DNA of 64,000 nucleotides, taken from positions 62,001 through 126,000 of the forward strand of contig PDHQ01000027.1 in the NCBI GenBank assembly GCA_003339415.1, written 5' to 3'. Origin of the DNA: Ophiocordyceps camponoti-saundersi (nom. inval.). Lineage: Eukaryota; Ascomycota; Sordariomycetes; Hypocreales; Ophiocordycipitaceae. Positions 1 to 11,306 of this stretch are shown piece after piece; the first letter of the stretch is position 1; each line of letters begins with the position of its first letter. Below the pieces are notes generated by a model. It saw nothing but the letters and a program-made list of their open reading frames with translations, made no database searches and was not told the DNA's origin. A program made the position numbers and the translations under genes.

Positions 1-367
1 TGCAACCAAACGGTTGTTATCTGACATCCAGGGCGCCCATGGACAATATATCAACAAGTTCCGTCTATACATGACAAGGAAACACTCTCTCCTCCAGCCA
101 TATCATCTTTTAGGGCTCAGCCCGTTATCTCGATTGGACGCCTTGCGTCGACTTCTTTCACTGTCACTTGAACCCATGAAAGACTGAAAGTAGACGCTCT
201 TCGCCAGGAAAAGTTTGCGACCAAAGCAGTCAACGTGAAAGAGAGGCGACAAGACAAGCATAGGATGTCAAATTCAATGCCAAAGTGGCATTAAGTGAGC
301 TTCGCCATAGTGGTTTGGAACAGCAGAAACAGGGTAAAAGGCAAGAACAGGGCAGGGGAGCACCCAC
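1..367 (-). other. Sequence after the last recognisable metacaspase exon
   Basis: Begins on the minus strand with a donor-like GTGGGT. No stretch encoding the expected metacaspase C-terminus is seen in any frame. An acceptor-like AG near 200 opens a 31-codon frame ending in TGA, but its product does not resemble the family. It is read here as intron, or as a diverged 3' end. Confidence 0.4.
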
Positions 368-1706
368 GATGTTTGGTCATCCTTGCTGCCGGACAACATG
401 ATGACGTCCGCCGGGGAAGTCTTGGTGGCCAGAGCTCGGCTGCGAGACTCGTCTCCACTGGTGGCCTTCTTGAAGAAGCTCGCGATACCGTTGGCGACGC
501 CACCGAGGTCACCTTGGCTGTAGGATGAGATGACACCGAGCAGCCCCTGGCTGGCTTCCTTGGCGAGATTTGGTGTCTTGAGGATACCCTGTGTCGAGTA
601 AATGTATGGCAGGTCAAGAGCGGTGCCGGAGTGACACGAGTCGAAGATGGCCGTCAGTCTCACGCCCGCCTGAAGAGGCTGAACCATGATGCGATGCATC
701 TCATCGTCGGTGATGTGGCCGGTTTGACGGAAGTCGACAGGATATATGACTTCATCGTAGCCGTCGGGCTCGTCACCGTCGACGTCCTTTGTTTGACCGC
801 CATGGCCTATCGCGCATCAGCGGCCAAGTGTCTCATCCACTGAAATGGAAGCTGCCTACCTGAGTAGTGGAAGAACAGGGCGTCATTAGGCCGGGCATCT
901 TTGACCAGCCAGTGCATAGCGCGCAAGATGTTTTGCTTGGTAGGCTGGCTCATGGGGTTTTGCTGATCGTCAGTCAATATAACCATGTCCTCCCTCTTAT
1001 AGCCAAAGTGCTCGGCAAGGTATGCCGTCATGTTTCGAACGTCGTTGATGCAACCGCGAAGCTGGCCGCGCTGGCCAAAGTAATTGATGCCGATGAGCAG
1101 CGCTTTGCGACGGCCGGTGCAGTTGGAGTACCGGAATGCGTAGCCTTGCGGTGCACCTTGACCGAACTGCTGGGGTTCCGACGGCGGCGCCTCCGGGCCG
1201 AGCCGCGCTTGTGGGAGAGGACTGTGATGCGCCGGATGCATGCCTGAGCGGGAGCCATCTGTTAGTCTATGGCTCGATATATCGTGGCGCGCTGAGGCAG
1301 GCCTACCGGGACTAGGCCGCGAACTGCCATAGCTCTGCTGCGGTACCACATGGCTGTAAGAGCCCGGATCGACATACTGCTGAGGAGAAGGAGAGTTTTG
1401 CTATTCCATCTGTTTAGAGAGCGGACGGAGCCCGAAAGGCGGCAGAAGACGATACCTGATATCCATACTGGAATTGGCCAGGGTGGTAACCGTAACCCGG
1501 CTGAGGAGAGCCATGTCCCTGCTGATAACCATTGAAACTTTGTTGGGGTAGAGGGGCCTGCCTGTGACGAGGCGAAAGAGACTGTCAGACAGCTCAACAG
1601 AGGCGCGCTGGAGAGGAGGAGCGAGGACTCACTGGAAATAGTTGCCAGAGAATTGCTGCTGCGGGTGACCGTAGCCGCCGCCTCCGCCGTAGGGGAAAGC
1701 GGACAT
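368..1706 (-). CDS. MCA1: Metacaspase (caspase-like cysteine protease), 3' end missing
   Basis: Clan CD cysteine protease that cleaves after Arg/Lys; fungal metacaspases act in stress response, protein quality control and death. Reconstructed exons on the minus strand are 1706-1633, 1561-1456, 1379-1307, 1243-860 and 806-368, with introns of 71, 76, 63 and 53 nt. About 358 residues are recovered. Residues 1-120 are a Gly/Tyr/Gln/Pro-rich prodomain. The p20 domain follows, beginning at [11 protein letters not shown]. The catalytic His is about residue 214 (SGHGG, split by the last intron) and the catalytic Cys about 270 (DSCHSG). The reading stops at SGSKDDQTS, followed by a good donor (GTGGGT at 367). 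The usual last 60-70 residues are not found in bases 1-367, so they lie beyond the window edge across a long intron, or are lost. The start is the first ATG of the prodomain frame. Confidence 0.93.
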
Positions 1707-3941
1707 GTCGGATTGGCGAGAGAAGTTGCAAAGAGGGCTCGAGGATGCGTGGCTCGAGGCCCAGCGCCGAGATGGCTGGGTCGCAAAACACACAGGCGCG
1801 CACGCAGACCGAGAACCGGGGAAACGAGGCGCACACAGCCGTATGGGTTATGAGTTGATAGATGGGAGGATCGTTAAGGAGTCGGCAGAAGGCGTCGGTG
1901 TCGGAAACAGGGGGGGAATGGCTGGGCGTAGGACAGAGAGGTTGGAGAAGACAAGAGAGTCGTGTGTGGGTGTGTGCACATAGGGAGGGGGGTGGGGGAG
2001 AGGCGGGGTGTGTTCGGTGTGGCAGCCTCTCACAACGCGGGCAGCCTTGCGACGGTTCCTGAGCTGTGTGTGTTTGTGTGTGTCCCCTCTCGTCTATGCG
2101 ACTGAGCTGATGATGCTGTCTTTGAGACTCTATGTATGTACAGAGTATGTATGTATGTATGTAGGTCCGTATGTGTAAGAGTCTAAGATGGCGAGCAGTA
2201 GATGGTAGATGACGATGCCGCGCCGATGGCGGGGTTCGACCGTTTCTGGTCCTTTTCTTCTTTCTCTCTCTTCGCTTTTCCCCCCCTGTTATTAGCCTTT
2301 GCCGATCATCGGGATGGGGTAAGAAGAGGCTAGAGCAGGAAAAAAGAATGGACGAGGAGGACCCAGAGATGGGACCCAGTCTAGAGAGAGGCAGGGGAGG
2401 GGAGGAGAGGGGACAGGCGGAGGGAGAGGAGGAGGGCCAAGTTGATGACCCGAGTCACGGACTAACTCGGGAGGGCGTGTCGTGTATCGGGTCCAACGAC
2501 CTGTGAGGTAAAGAGAGTAGAGATAAGAGACAGTTGCACACGGATTGTAGCTGATGATGTGAACACTTGTCTATCTATATATGTATGTATGTATGTGTGT
2601 AGATGTCATGAAAAGTCGTCTGGCTAAGTCAATCGCGAATGTGAACGAGGCTTTGAAAATCTTCTCTCGCTGTGGAGACGGAGACTATCCATCAGCCGAG
2701 GCCGGCCAAGCATTGAACGGTGTGCCGGCGGCACCAGCCACACCGATGCCGCTGTGCTCGGCTAGCTGGACAGGGACCTGCCGCCGAGCCGAGGAGCAGC
2801 CATTTGCCAAGGAACCTTTTTTAGCCCAGCGCTGTGGCGCGCGCGAATGGTAGCGGTCGGGTTAGTACGTACATAGGCTGCTGCTGGTGCTGTGGCATAC
2901 CGCCCAGGAGATCAACTAAACCCCCTAAGGCCCTTCGTACATACATATGTACCTATGTAAGCACCTAACACACACAACTCGTACATACATATGTACCTAT
3001 GTAAGCACCTAACACACACAACTAACTGCAGCTTTGTTGATGGACTGCTGAGCAGGCTTGTAAGATGCAAGGTCTGCCAGCACACATCCTTACATACATA
3101 CATATGTATGTAGGTACGGGTATATTTCCGTATGTATCTGCCTTGTGCTCTCGTTCGGTTCAGGTTGGCAGGGGCCCGGAGTCTCCGAGAGGAGAAGAGA
3201 ATCTGTCTGTGGCTGTGCAGAACACGAATACCACCGGTTCGGTTCGGCAGGCATCTGCACTTTGGCGTCGTATTTTCTTCTTTTCTTTGCCGACCTTCAC
3301 CCTTTCTTTTTCCCTGCACCCCCCCCGGCTCCTAGGGTTACTTTGTTCATCCTCCGTCTTCCGGTGTGTGTGCATGTGCAGACGGATAATCGTCTTCCGG
3401 ACGATCCCTTGGCCCTGCAACTTGCCAGTGTGTAATATCAACCCGATGCAACTTTGATATCGGCCAAAGCGACGACAAAAGACTCGGCCTCTCCGCGCTT
3501 TCTCCGACGTCCGCATCTCTCTCTGTGTGTAGGTAGGTATTCGTAACGGAGTACCGGCAGCTGATGATTCCGTCACTCTTTGGTGGTTAGACTCTCCGTT
3601 GATGATGAGTCTATCGTCCATGATTAGTCAGTCACCGTCTTACTCTCACCTGCGGCTCTCCTAGCCACGTGCATTTGCCCCTGGAACTGGAAGTGAGGAA
3701 CCGCCCTACCGACTTCCCTGTGAGAGATAGCAAACCGGCTAGGTAGCAAACATCACCATCCTCTTCCTCATCCTCTTCCTCTTCCTCTTGCCCCCCCTCC
3801 TTTTCCTTTCTCCGCCCTCTCGAAATCAGACATCGTCGCGACTTCTTCGCTCGCCCGCAAAGAGGAGACCGGTCCATCTACAATCTGTCCGCTCTTCTGA
3901 TCACCTCGAAACCTCTTCCTTGTTCCGCATGACAGTCCATT
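1707..3941. other. Intergenic region between divergent genes
   Basis: Separates the metacaspase start from the exonuclease start and should hold both promoters. It contains TATG microsatellites (about 2146-2163 and 2578-2600), purine-rich stretches (2340-2440) and a 44-bp tandem duplication at 2936-3023. Short open frames here have low-complexity or unremarkable products, and no gene is supported. Confidence 0.6.
2936..3023. repeat. Perfect 44-bp tandem duplication
   Basis: Two adjacent identical copies, 2936-2979 and 2980-3023. Each starts CGTACATACATATGTACC and ends with an ACACACAACT segment. Perfect identity suggests a recent local duplication in intergenic DNA. Confidence 0.95.
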
Positions 3942-5250
3942 ATGGCAGTCGAGTGCGGCCCAATTCCCTTCACTCTCGACCATCTCAACCGCTTACGCGA
4001 GCTCGTCCTTTCTCGAGATGAGGCTCACCAAGTGGGCTATGTTCTCGGACAACTTTCGTGTCGAGAATTGGATATGAAGCGCCGTTGTGTGCTCTGTCGT
4101 AAAGGTGACCTTTCCGCCTCTTCACCTGTGGATATATCTTCTTCGAGCTGACAGCCGCTGTTCAAAAAAGTAATCAAACCGAACAAGGGCCGTGCAAATA
4201 AGCCGCGTCAGGCACCCGCCCCCGTCACTGGCACTGGTTCAGCAGCGCGACCATATTCCACTGTCATCCAACCTGTTCCGCCTCGGGTCTTCGACATCGA
4301 TGCTGCTCTGCAGCAACTTAACGTGTCGTCTACCACGAAAAAAACTGAAGAGCCCAAAGCGCCTGTTATACGTTGCAGATTCCATCCCGGCCAAGTAAAC
4401 CGGCAGGCATGCGTTTCCCTCTCAAGCAACCCTTTACCCGGGCACACCCAATTAACAGCAACCTTCCTCACAGAAATGGACCTGCTGCCGCAACTACACA
4501 CGTTCAAAGGCCTGCGCATCCAGCGAGTGGCATACTCCACGGGTATATGCCGCCGGCGAGCTGGAAATGAACTGGATCTTCTACACCACGCCTTCACCAC
4601 CATCTCCCCTTCAGTTCGCAGCAGTCGTCGTCATCGATTGCGAAATGGGCATTGCAGATTTGGGAGATTCGGAATTGATTCGCGTCTCCGTCGTCGACTA
4701 CTTTTCTCGCGCCATCCTTCTCGACAAACTCGTCATGCCGGACATCAAGGTGGCCCACTATAATACGAAATACTCCGGCATCTCCAGAGCGATGATGGAA
4801 GACGCTCTGCGCCGAGGAAACTGCTTGCTCGGGCGAGACGAGGCCAGAAAGGCCGTCCTGCGATTCGTCGGGCCCGATACCATAGTTGTCGGCCACGCGG
4901 GCAATCAGGATCTGACGAGCCTTCGCTGGATTCATCCCCTGGTCATCGACACTTTATGCCTGGAGAAGAAGCGCCGCAAGGTCGACGAGGGCACTAATAA
5001 CGACACGTCAACCGCACAGGCCGCACCGCAGAGAAAAGGCTCCGGCCCGCAGCAGCAGGCTAGGCAGCAGCCGAAGGGAGAGGCCGAAGACGAAGCGCCC
5101 GCCAACCGCGAAGCCGGCATGTCCCTCAAGGCCCTGACCAGCGAGAGGCTCAACCGTCAGATCCAGATAAAGGGGAAGGGCCACGACAGCGTCGAGGACG
5201 CGCTGGCTACCAGAGACCTGTTGCACTGGTACATGACCCATCCAGCCTAG
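3942..5250 (+). CDS. Zinc-finger DEDDh 3'-5' exonuclease (REXO/Rex-type)
   Basis: Probable RNA 3'-5' exonuclease of the fungal REXO family, which trims structured RNAs in the nucleus. Exons 3942-4104, 4171-4394 and 4474-5250 (introns of 66 and 79 nt) give 387 residues. The first half carries a Cys/His cluster of the type seen in these proteins: RRCVLCRK, then CRFHPG, then WTCC and a further Cys. The exonuclease domain starts near residue 180. Visible catalytic residues are D184 and E186 (DCEMG), D275 (HAGNQDL), and H366 and D371 (HDSVEDA), which is a complete DEDDh set. A Gln/Lys-rich insert of about 45 residues (near residues 300-345) lies between the second and third motifs. Intron placement is supported because the CRFHPG and KWTCC halves of the finger join exactly in frame. 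The precise RNA substrate cannot be inferred. Confidence 0.92.
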
Positions 5251-6055
5251 GTAGTAACGCCCTGGATAGGGGGGGGGCGGGGGGAGCTTCTACAATGAAC
5301 TATCAGCATATGTACAGTCCCAATGCATGGGTATGATCTGCTTCTTACCGCTCTCAAGGGATGGAGGGCGTTGAATGGAATCAAATGATGGAAAATGGCT
5401 CCAGATAGTTTCTCTCATACCTACATTTTTGTACATATATGTCACTTACGTCTTCGTCCCCCGTCTCTACACCATGTCATCTACCTGCCTACCTACCTAT
5501 CATGAATAGATGCTCGAGTACTCACCATGACTTGTCTCCGACCCATCATTACTTCCCAGTTCAAGTCGGGATCCTTTTCTGTACCCACCTAGGTACCCAG
5601 TCAACAGCGTCATCTCATCAGGTCCGGCAAGTAGGAATCTCTTGTAGTTGATTGTATTCTATAAGTCCTTTTTGTCTTTCTTCGTATTGTAAGTGAACGC
5701 TATAGACGATGATGGCCCTCCGCGGCCTGCCATTTCACCACTCTCCCCGACTTCTCTCCATTCGATACCCCGTGAAATGAATGCTATGCCAGATAGGCGA
5801 CGCTGCCCTCAAGACTCCGCGCTGGAATAATAATGATGATAAAAAGAAAAGATTGAGCCTCGAACTGAGGCTGGAAATTTGGCTGCGCAGTGTAGCCACT
5901 CATTGGCTCCCTGACATGAAAACGGGCTGTAGAGATGGAAAAGAAAGGGGGGGGGATATAAGAAAGAGAAGAAAAAAACAAGAAGAAACGGGAGTAATAA
6001 ACCGAATATGCTATGCCTTGGGTATCCGCAAACCACAAAGCTTCACGCCGTCCTC
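5251..6055. other. Intergenic, convergent 3' flanks
   Basis: Lies between the exonuclease stop and the stop of the minus-strand membrane protein gene, so it should contain both 3' UTRs. It includes a G-rich run just after the exonuclease stop (about 5268-5285) and AT-rich stretches near 5820-6005. No gene is supported. Confidence 0.6.
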
Positions 6056-9000
6056 CTACCTCAACCCACTCTCTGTCCCCTCGCCGCTCTGCCCATGTGC
6101 TTCGCCTCCAGCGCCTTGACCCAAGGGAAAGGCAGCCGCCGCCGCAGGATCGATGGCCGGGCCGGCCGCCGTCGTCCGCGTCAGGTTCCAGTCGGAGCCG
6201 ATGCCGCTCGTGTAGTGAGACGACGATGTCGGGTGGCTACCAGCCCGCATGTGCGACATGTACGCCGCGTTTGAGTTGTCGAGAGGCGGCATCTCCGGCA
6301 CGTCATCGACGTTGGGCAGCCCGCCCTCGATCTCGAGGTCAAACGGGTCAGACCGAAACTTGTTACGTCTGTCCGCGAATGATGAGGCTAGACTTCGGAA
6401 AGAGGAGCGTCCACCCGTGCGGGAGTTGAGCGAGGCCGGATATCGCGAGCTGCGCGTCGAGGCTACCGAGGGCGGGTATCGCGAGCTGCGCGTCGAGGCT
6501 ACCGAGGGCGGGTATCGCGAACTGGCCGCCGAGGCGCTGACGGACCGCCGGTGCGAGCGAGACTCATTTCCAGGAGGGAACGCGGCCTCCTGAGGACTCT
6601 GTATCACGCTGGCGTCGGAAAATGGGTCCAGGGCTCCCTCCATGTAGGCCTGTGCGAGGTACGCTGGTTCCTGGGTCGTGACGTTCATGGCGTTGCTGTC
6701 GGCAAACGGATTCAGGATGCCAAAGCCGTCTTGATTGAGCGGTAGCTCAAGGTTTTGCGGCACCGCATTAGCACTGCCGCTGCCCATGTTCGCCGTACCG
6801 TCCGGCAGCCCTCCTCTCGGCGCAGCCTCGAAATCTGTATCACCCGGTCTTCTCGGCCACAAGCCTATAAATCGGTCTTTCACCGACGCGCCCCAATTGG
6901 CCATGCCTTGTCCTGGTATTGCAGACGTCTCCCAGAGCTGTGGTGCCCCTCCATTCACATTAACTTCGGCCATGGAGTTCTCAGCCTGAGATCTCGCCCC
7001 TGCTCCATGGTAGCCCATGCTAACCGTGCCAAAGCGAGCTGCCGGAACATCTCCAAAGGCCTCTCTCACGTCCCTCTGTCCTATGTCGGAGGAGCTAGAG
7101 TCGTGGAAAGGTGACGGCAGTCTGTTGATTCTCTTCTTCGCCTGAACCTTGCGCCACACTTTTCGCCCAATCCATAGCGCAAGCCCGAGGATCAATACCG
7201 CACCGGCGACGCCCATGACGATCCCAACGACGCTCTTCGCTGGGAGAGGACGAGATCCTCGACTCGCATCACTAGGAAGAGGGCTGGGTCTCGGGCTGGT
7301 TTTCGCCGGTCGATCGGAACCCTGATTCTGGAGGTTGCCGCCAATGCCGTTTTCCGTACCAGTGTCACCTAGCGGCCCCGCTGAGCTGGGCTTTGCAGTT
7401 GGTTTGCTTGCCGGAAGAGCACTTGCTGATGTGTCAAGCGTCGACCTGACGGCCGGGAACGGACGTCTCGTATTGCGAGGGTTGGAGTCTACTGTGGAAT
7501 CCGTCGGCGCGACTCTAAGTGGTGAGGCGCTTGTAATTCCTCCGTCCGATGAGCTCTCAGTGGCGGTTGATGTCGAGCTACCAAAAGACAATGGATTCTC
7601 TGTTGTCGAGGTCTGCTCTCCTCTAGACGTCGAGTTCGGTTCGTCCGTAGTCGTCGAAGTCGGTTCGTCCGTAGTCGTCGAAGTCGGCTCTTCCGTAGAT
7701 GTCGAAGTCGACTGTTCCGTAGACGTCGAAGTCGGCTGTTCCGTAGACGTCGAAGTCGGCTGTTCCGTAGACGTCGAAGTCGGCTGTTCCGTAGATGTCG
7801 AAGTCGACTCGTTCGTAGATGTTGCTAGGGTTCGATCATCTGAGGATGTCGAGGTCTCTTGAACAGCGGTTTGGCTTTCACTTGTTTCTATCGGAGCTTC
7901 CTGTATTCCACTTGTGGGTACAGAATCACGAGTTCGAGTTGATCGGACGCGTGAGGTTGGTTGAGCCCTCTCCGTCGTCGAAGAGCTTCGTGTGTCCCTG
8001 CCCGACGCTGAAGTGCTTCCCGGTGGCTGAACTTGGTTCTGTCCCGGTTGACGAGACGTCGTCGTTGAGGTGGCGAGCGGGGGCTGGTTGTTGACACTTC
8101 GGGTCGGGTTATTTTTTCCGAGCAATCGTGACGTCGTTTCGGCGGCTGGTTGCTCGACTGTTCGTTCAGTGGGTTTATCATCCGGCCTTTTGAGGAAAGG
8201 AGGAGGAGGAGCAAAGGGGGCAAAGGGGGCAAAGGGGAATAAAAAGGAGCGATTGTTAGTTGTTGGCTTGTTAGTTGTAGGCTTGTCGCTGCTTGGCTTT
8301 TCTTGCTGCTGCGGCGTTGGAGTAGAGGCCTTCTTTCCAAATTTTGGACTGGTAGACTGTTGGTCTTTGGACGATCTGCTATTTGCTGAGGCTTTATCGT
8401 TCGTTGAGATAGAATCCCTTGAGGATCTGCTGCCCGTTGTGGACCGATCGTTCGTCGAGGAAGAATCCCTCGACGATCTGCTGCCCGTTGTGGATCTTTC
8501 GTTCGCTGAGGAAGAATCCGGGGTCACAGGTCTCCGAGCGCTCTTGGCGGGAGAAGTTTGCAAGTCAAGACTCTGACTGCCTAGCGCTCCGAGATTCCGA
8601 ACTTTCGTCGAAGTCTGAGTCGGAACCAAGTTGTCACGACTGCTGCCTTGAGCAGATCCTTTTTTCGAAAGTCCCTTCGGCCCAAGGTCTTGCGACCCTT
8701 GTAACGTGTCACCTTTCTTCGCAGATGTTCGGGGCGTGTTCCTCCGAGAGGAGTCTGGAGGATCCTGTCCACTAAGATCTCGCCGCAATTCCGTTCGGTA
8801 GGCCACAAGATGGCTGATAGAGGCCGGAGATGGAGACGGGGGAGACGGCGGCGACGGCGGTGAGTCTCCGTGTATGACGCACATGCTTGGCGTAGTAGGA
8901 GGAGACGATGGGCTGAGAATAGGAGCGCCTTTAGTAGCGGCAGCGATGTTCAACGGAACTGCCTTTGCAGCGATGGGCCTTGGCCGACCGCCCGGAAGGT

Positions 9001-9082
9001 CGGTTGAGAGAGGCGGTTCTGGGTTTCCACAGTCGGGATCGCATTCTCCGACTCGAAATGCCGTGGTCAGCCGTCCGGACAT
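6056..9082 (-). CDS. Large Ser/Thr-rich single-pass membrane protein
   Basis: Single-exon frame of 1008 residues. Layout: a Pro/Ser-rich N-terminus with a few Cys (ECDPDCGNPEP), then about 450 residues rich in Ser and Thr, a hydrophobic segment at about 617-640 (VVGIVMGVAGAVLILGLALW), a basic stop-transfer patch (RKVWRKVQAKKR) and a C-terminal cytosolic tail of about 360 residues with an NPF motif. This resembles fungal cell-wall stress sensors and mucin-like surface proteins in layout, but no WSC or other known domain is seen. No N-terminal signal peptide follows the chosen ATG, which is odd for this topology; an unseen 5' exon is possible. It contains several tandem repeats: 8-residue TSTSTEQP units (about 7630-7810), Ser-Arg-Asp units (about 8400-8520) and a 13-residue SSRYPPSVASTR-type unit (about 6440-6530). 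The specific function is unknown. Confidence 0.8.
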   Translation of the reverse strand: MSGRLTTAFRVGECDPDCGNPEPPLSTDLPGGRPRPIAAKAVPLNIAAATKGAPILSPSSPPTTPSMCVIHGDSPPSPPSPPSPSPASISHLVAYRTELRRDLSGQDPPDSSRRNTPRTSAKKGDTLQGSQDLGPKGLSKKGSAQGSSRDNLVPTQTSTKVRNLGALGSQSLDLQTSPAKSARRPVTPDSSSANERSTTGSRSSRDSSSTNDRSTTGSRSSRDSISTNDKASANSRSSKDQQSTSPKFGKKASTPTPQQQEKPSSDKPTTNKPTTNNRSFLFPFAPFAPFAPPPPFLKRPDDKPTERTVEQPAAETTSRLLGKNNPTRSVNNQPPLATSTTTSRQPGQNQVQPPGSTSASGRDTRSSSTTERAQPTSRVRSTRTRDSVPTSGIQEAPIETSESQTAVQETSTSSDDRTLATSTNESTSTSTEQPTSTSTEQPTSTSTEQPTSTSTEQSTSTSTEEPTSTTTDEPTSTTTDEPNSTSRGEQTSTTENPLSFGSSTSTATESSSDGGITSASPLRVAPTDSTVDSNPRNTRRPFPAVRSTLDTSASALPASKPTAKPSSAGPLGDTGTENGIGGNLQNQGSDRPAKTSPRPSPLPSDASRGSRPLPAKSVVGIVMGVAGAVLILGLALWIGRKVWRKVQAKKRINRLPSPFHDSSSSDIGQRDVREAFGDVPAARFGTVSMGYHGAGARSQAENSMAEVNVNGGAPQLWETSAIPGQGMANWGASVKDRFIGLWPRRPGDTDFEAAPRGGLPDGTANMGSGSANAVPQNLELPLNQDGFGILNPFADSNAMNVTTQEPAYLAQAYMEGALDPFSDASVIQSPQEAAFPPGNESRSHRRSVSASAASSRYPPSVASTRSSRYPPSVASTRSSRYPASLNSRTGGRSSFRSLASSFADRRNKFRSDPFDLEIEGGLPNVDDVPEMPPLDNSNAAYMSHMRAGSHPTSSSHYTSGIGSDWNLTRTTAAGPAIDPAAAAAFPLGQGAGGEAHGQSGEGTESGLR
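6440..6530 (-). repeat. 39-bp in-frame coding repeat
   Basis: Two nearly identical 39-bp units and a partial third encode SSRYPPSVASTR-type repeats in the cytosolic tail of the membrane protein. Confidence 0.85.
7625..7815 (-). repeat. 24-bp in-frame coding minisatellite
   Basis: About seven tandem 24-bp units, slightly diverged, encode the Thr/Ser/Glu-rich octapeptide array of the membrane protein. The unit length is a multiple of three, so copy-number change keeps the frame. Such arrays in surface proteins often vary between strains. Confidence 0.85.
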
Positions 9083-11306
9083 GGCGAGAAAGAGACGTCG
9101 ACGATAATGTAGCGTGACGATGGCGAGAGCGCCGCCGCTGGGCTTCTAGTTCATGTCGATGTCGTTCGCTTTCAACGAGATGCCGCCGTCAAGAAGTTGA
9201 TTGAGAGTCGTCGAGACCAGAATTCGCATTACCGAAATGAAAGAAGCGGAAAACAGAAAAAAAACATAGAAGACAGGGGGCTCGGGAGAGGAAGCAGGGG
9301 GGGAACATGGTGGTAGAAGCCTAGAAGGGGGGCTCTGGAACAGACAGACAGGAGGGGTACGATCCGCGACACAGGTGAAGCATGAGACATCGTCAGAGAG
9401 GGGGGGGGGGGGGGAGAGGGGACCAAGCGGCCTCGCGAGTAAGAGCAGTTCGCCGAACCCGTTTGAGTTTGCTCATAGTGAGCGAGCCGTTTCTCTGCTC
9501 TGTTGACGTTTCAAACGACTGTGCGTCCCGGTGAAGTGACGGTCGGCGCAATTGGAGAGGAAGAGGCTCGAACCATGATAGGTTATGATGACGCTGGAGT
9601 CCATTAGGCTCTGCTTCTGCCTGGCAAGACGCGTTGACGGTCTAAAACGATAACGACAGCCAGATTCCATGCTCTGGGGTTACGGAGCGGCTTGCCGACT
9701 GGCCCCTGATGTCAAACCAGCAGCAGCGACATCGCCTCAGCTTGGCGCCAGGCAATCCCTCCCCGCGATGGCGCCCCAGGGCGGAACCGAGTTGACCCAG
9801 GGTCACGGTCAGGCTGCGAGGCTGTCAGCCTGCCAGCGATGTCTTGACTCGGTCATGGCCAGGGGTGAGTTTCGAAACATGGCCGGCCTCTTAGGGTGAA
9901 ACAGCCGGACAGCGTCCCTGACTCGGAAGGACAAGGATATGAAGTCGTCGGTAGGCAGTTATCTAAGTACCCAGCAGGAAGGAGTCGTATGTGTGTGTGA
10001 GAGAGGAGAGCATTGTCGTAGATACGGGTGGTAGTAGGAGGTGAAGACAGGTAGGAGGAGGTATGTGCTCACCTTGAGATAGGTGTGAGGTTGACAGGCA
10101 GATGCGGGAGCCGCCTCGGACCGCACGGCACATGCGCACTGTACACAGCCTGCGTTTCACCGCCGAGGGCATACAGTGCGTACAGTATATACATTATACA
10201 TACATATGTGTACCTATGCACATACATTAGTACGCACAAGAGGCATTCCCGGGACCGGGTCACCATTGTTGAAACAGAAGAAGCCAGCCTCTGATAGATC
10301 CTACCCATGTCAGTACGTGCCTGTCTGCCTTCCTGGTTGCCTGCCTGGTTTACGGTGATATGCCCCGTTGCAAACGGAACTATTTACCTTATTGTTCCGT
10401 CAACCTGGTTCTCCAAACAAGAGAGTTGACGTTAAGGGGTCGTTCTACTCACATGAAAGACTACCTATCCACACGTGGGTCTCAGATCATTCTGCAGATA
10501 CTACGAGACACTTCGACATCTTAGCTCGCCTTCTTGATGAGACAACTAGGTTGGTATTCACCGGTGTCCGGTGCGGGCCGCACGAGGCAGTTCAGACTCC
10601 ACACGCGGCCCCATTGCCGCACCTTTCTCCGAGGCAGACTCAGGCGCCGCTACAGATGGGATAGGCCATCGTCGTCACGATCACCTTGGACACATCAGTA
10701 GTCGTTGATCTCGATGAACGCTATGTGTGATATGGCGCTGATTTGCGCTCCTGCTGTTCATCTTTCTTTGGTAGTCAACGGGCCATCCTTCTCTTTCGAA
10801 ACCAGCATCAGCCGGGCTGGCCATCTTAGCTCTTATGATAGCTATTTTGGGCCAACTTTACTTCGGCCTTTGAATGATCGTAGTCGTTAGTGATTATGTC
10901 TTGCGTTCAGCGCCCAATAAGGACCGATAGTCTAGCATCTCTTAGGAGGTGCCTCCGCTTTTGAAGAGTGGTAGAGCAAGATGGACCAATACCGAGACTC
11001 TTCTCTGCAGTTCACTGCCCTGCTATCTCGCGTCAGCTGACCGAGACGCAAGAGTTGGTGCAATCATGGAAGTGGTATAATCACAAGAGCGGACGTTCCT
11101 CGGCGTACGTGGTGCTGTCACATCACAGTGCTTCGTCAATGCAAACCTACCATACTACACCGTCACTCCCGTATACGAGTAGGCATGCATGCAAAGGAAA
11201 CCAATATATAAGCAAGTAGGTGGACAATTGTATAAGTGGACGAGGTAGACACTCAGGTCGCCAAAGACACCCACCACTTGAGCTACCCTCTTTACCTCGA
11301 TTAACC
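9083..11306. other. Intergenic region upstream of two divergent genes
   Basis: 2.2 kb between the membrane protein start (minus) and the P450 start (plus). It contains a G-run near 9400-9415 and TATG/ACAT-type microsatellite near 10170-10215. The small open frames carry no recognisable protein. A TATA element precedes the P450. No other gene is supported. Confidence 0.6.
11204..11212 (+). promoter_or_regulatory. Candidate TATA box of the P450 gene
   Basis: The motif ATATATAAG lies about 95 bp before the P450 start codon, a plausible distance for a core promoter. Function is inferred from position only. Confidence 0.45.

Noticed and set aside
2581..2853. 90-residue frame after a TATG tract
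   Set aside because: No recognisable domain; it starts inside a microsatellite and has no splice or homology support.
7625..7815. CRISPR-like regular repeats
   Set aside because: The units are directly adjacent without spacers, are in frame and encode peptide repeats in a eukaryotic gene.
7335..7862. 175-residue open frame on the plus strand over the Ser/Thr repeats
   Set aside because: Antisense shadow of the coding minisatellite in the membrane protein; its Val/Asp/Ser repeats mirror the real repeats.
10960..11000. tRNA-like segment near GGTAGAGCAAGATGG
   Set aside because: No matching acceptor stem or TPsiC arm could be found around it.
11220..11306. Upstream in-frame ATG of the P450
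   Set aside because: It would add 29 hydrophilic, Arg-rich residues before the membrane anchor; the ATG at 11307 starts the anchor directly.
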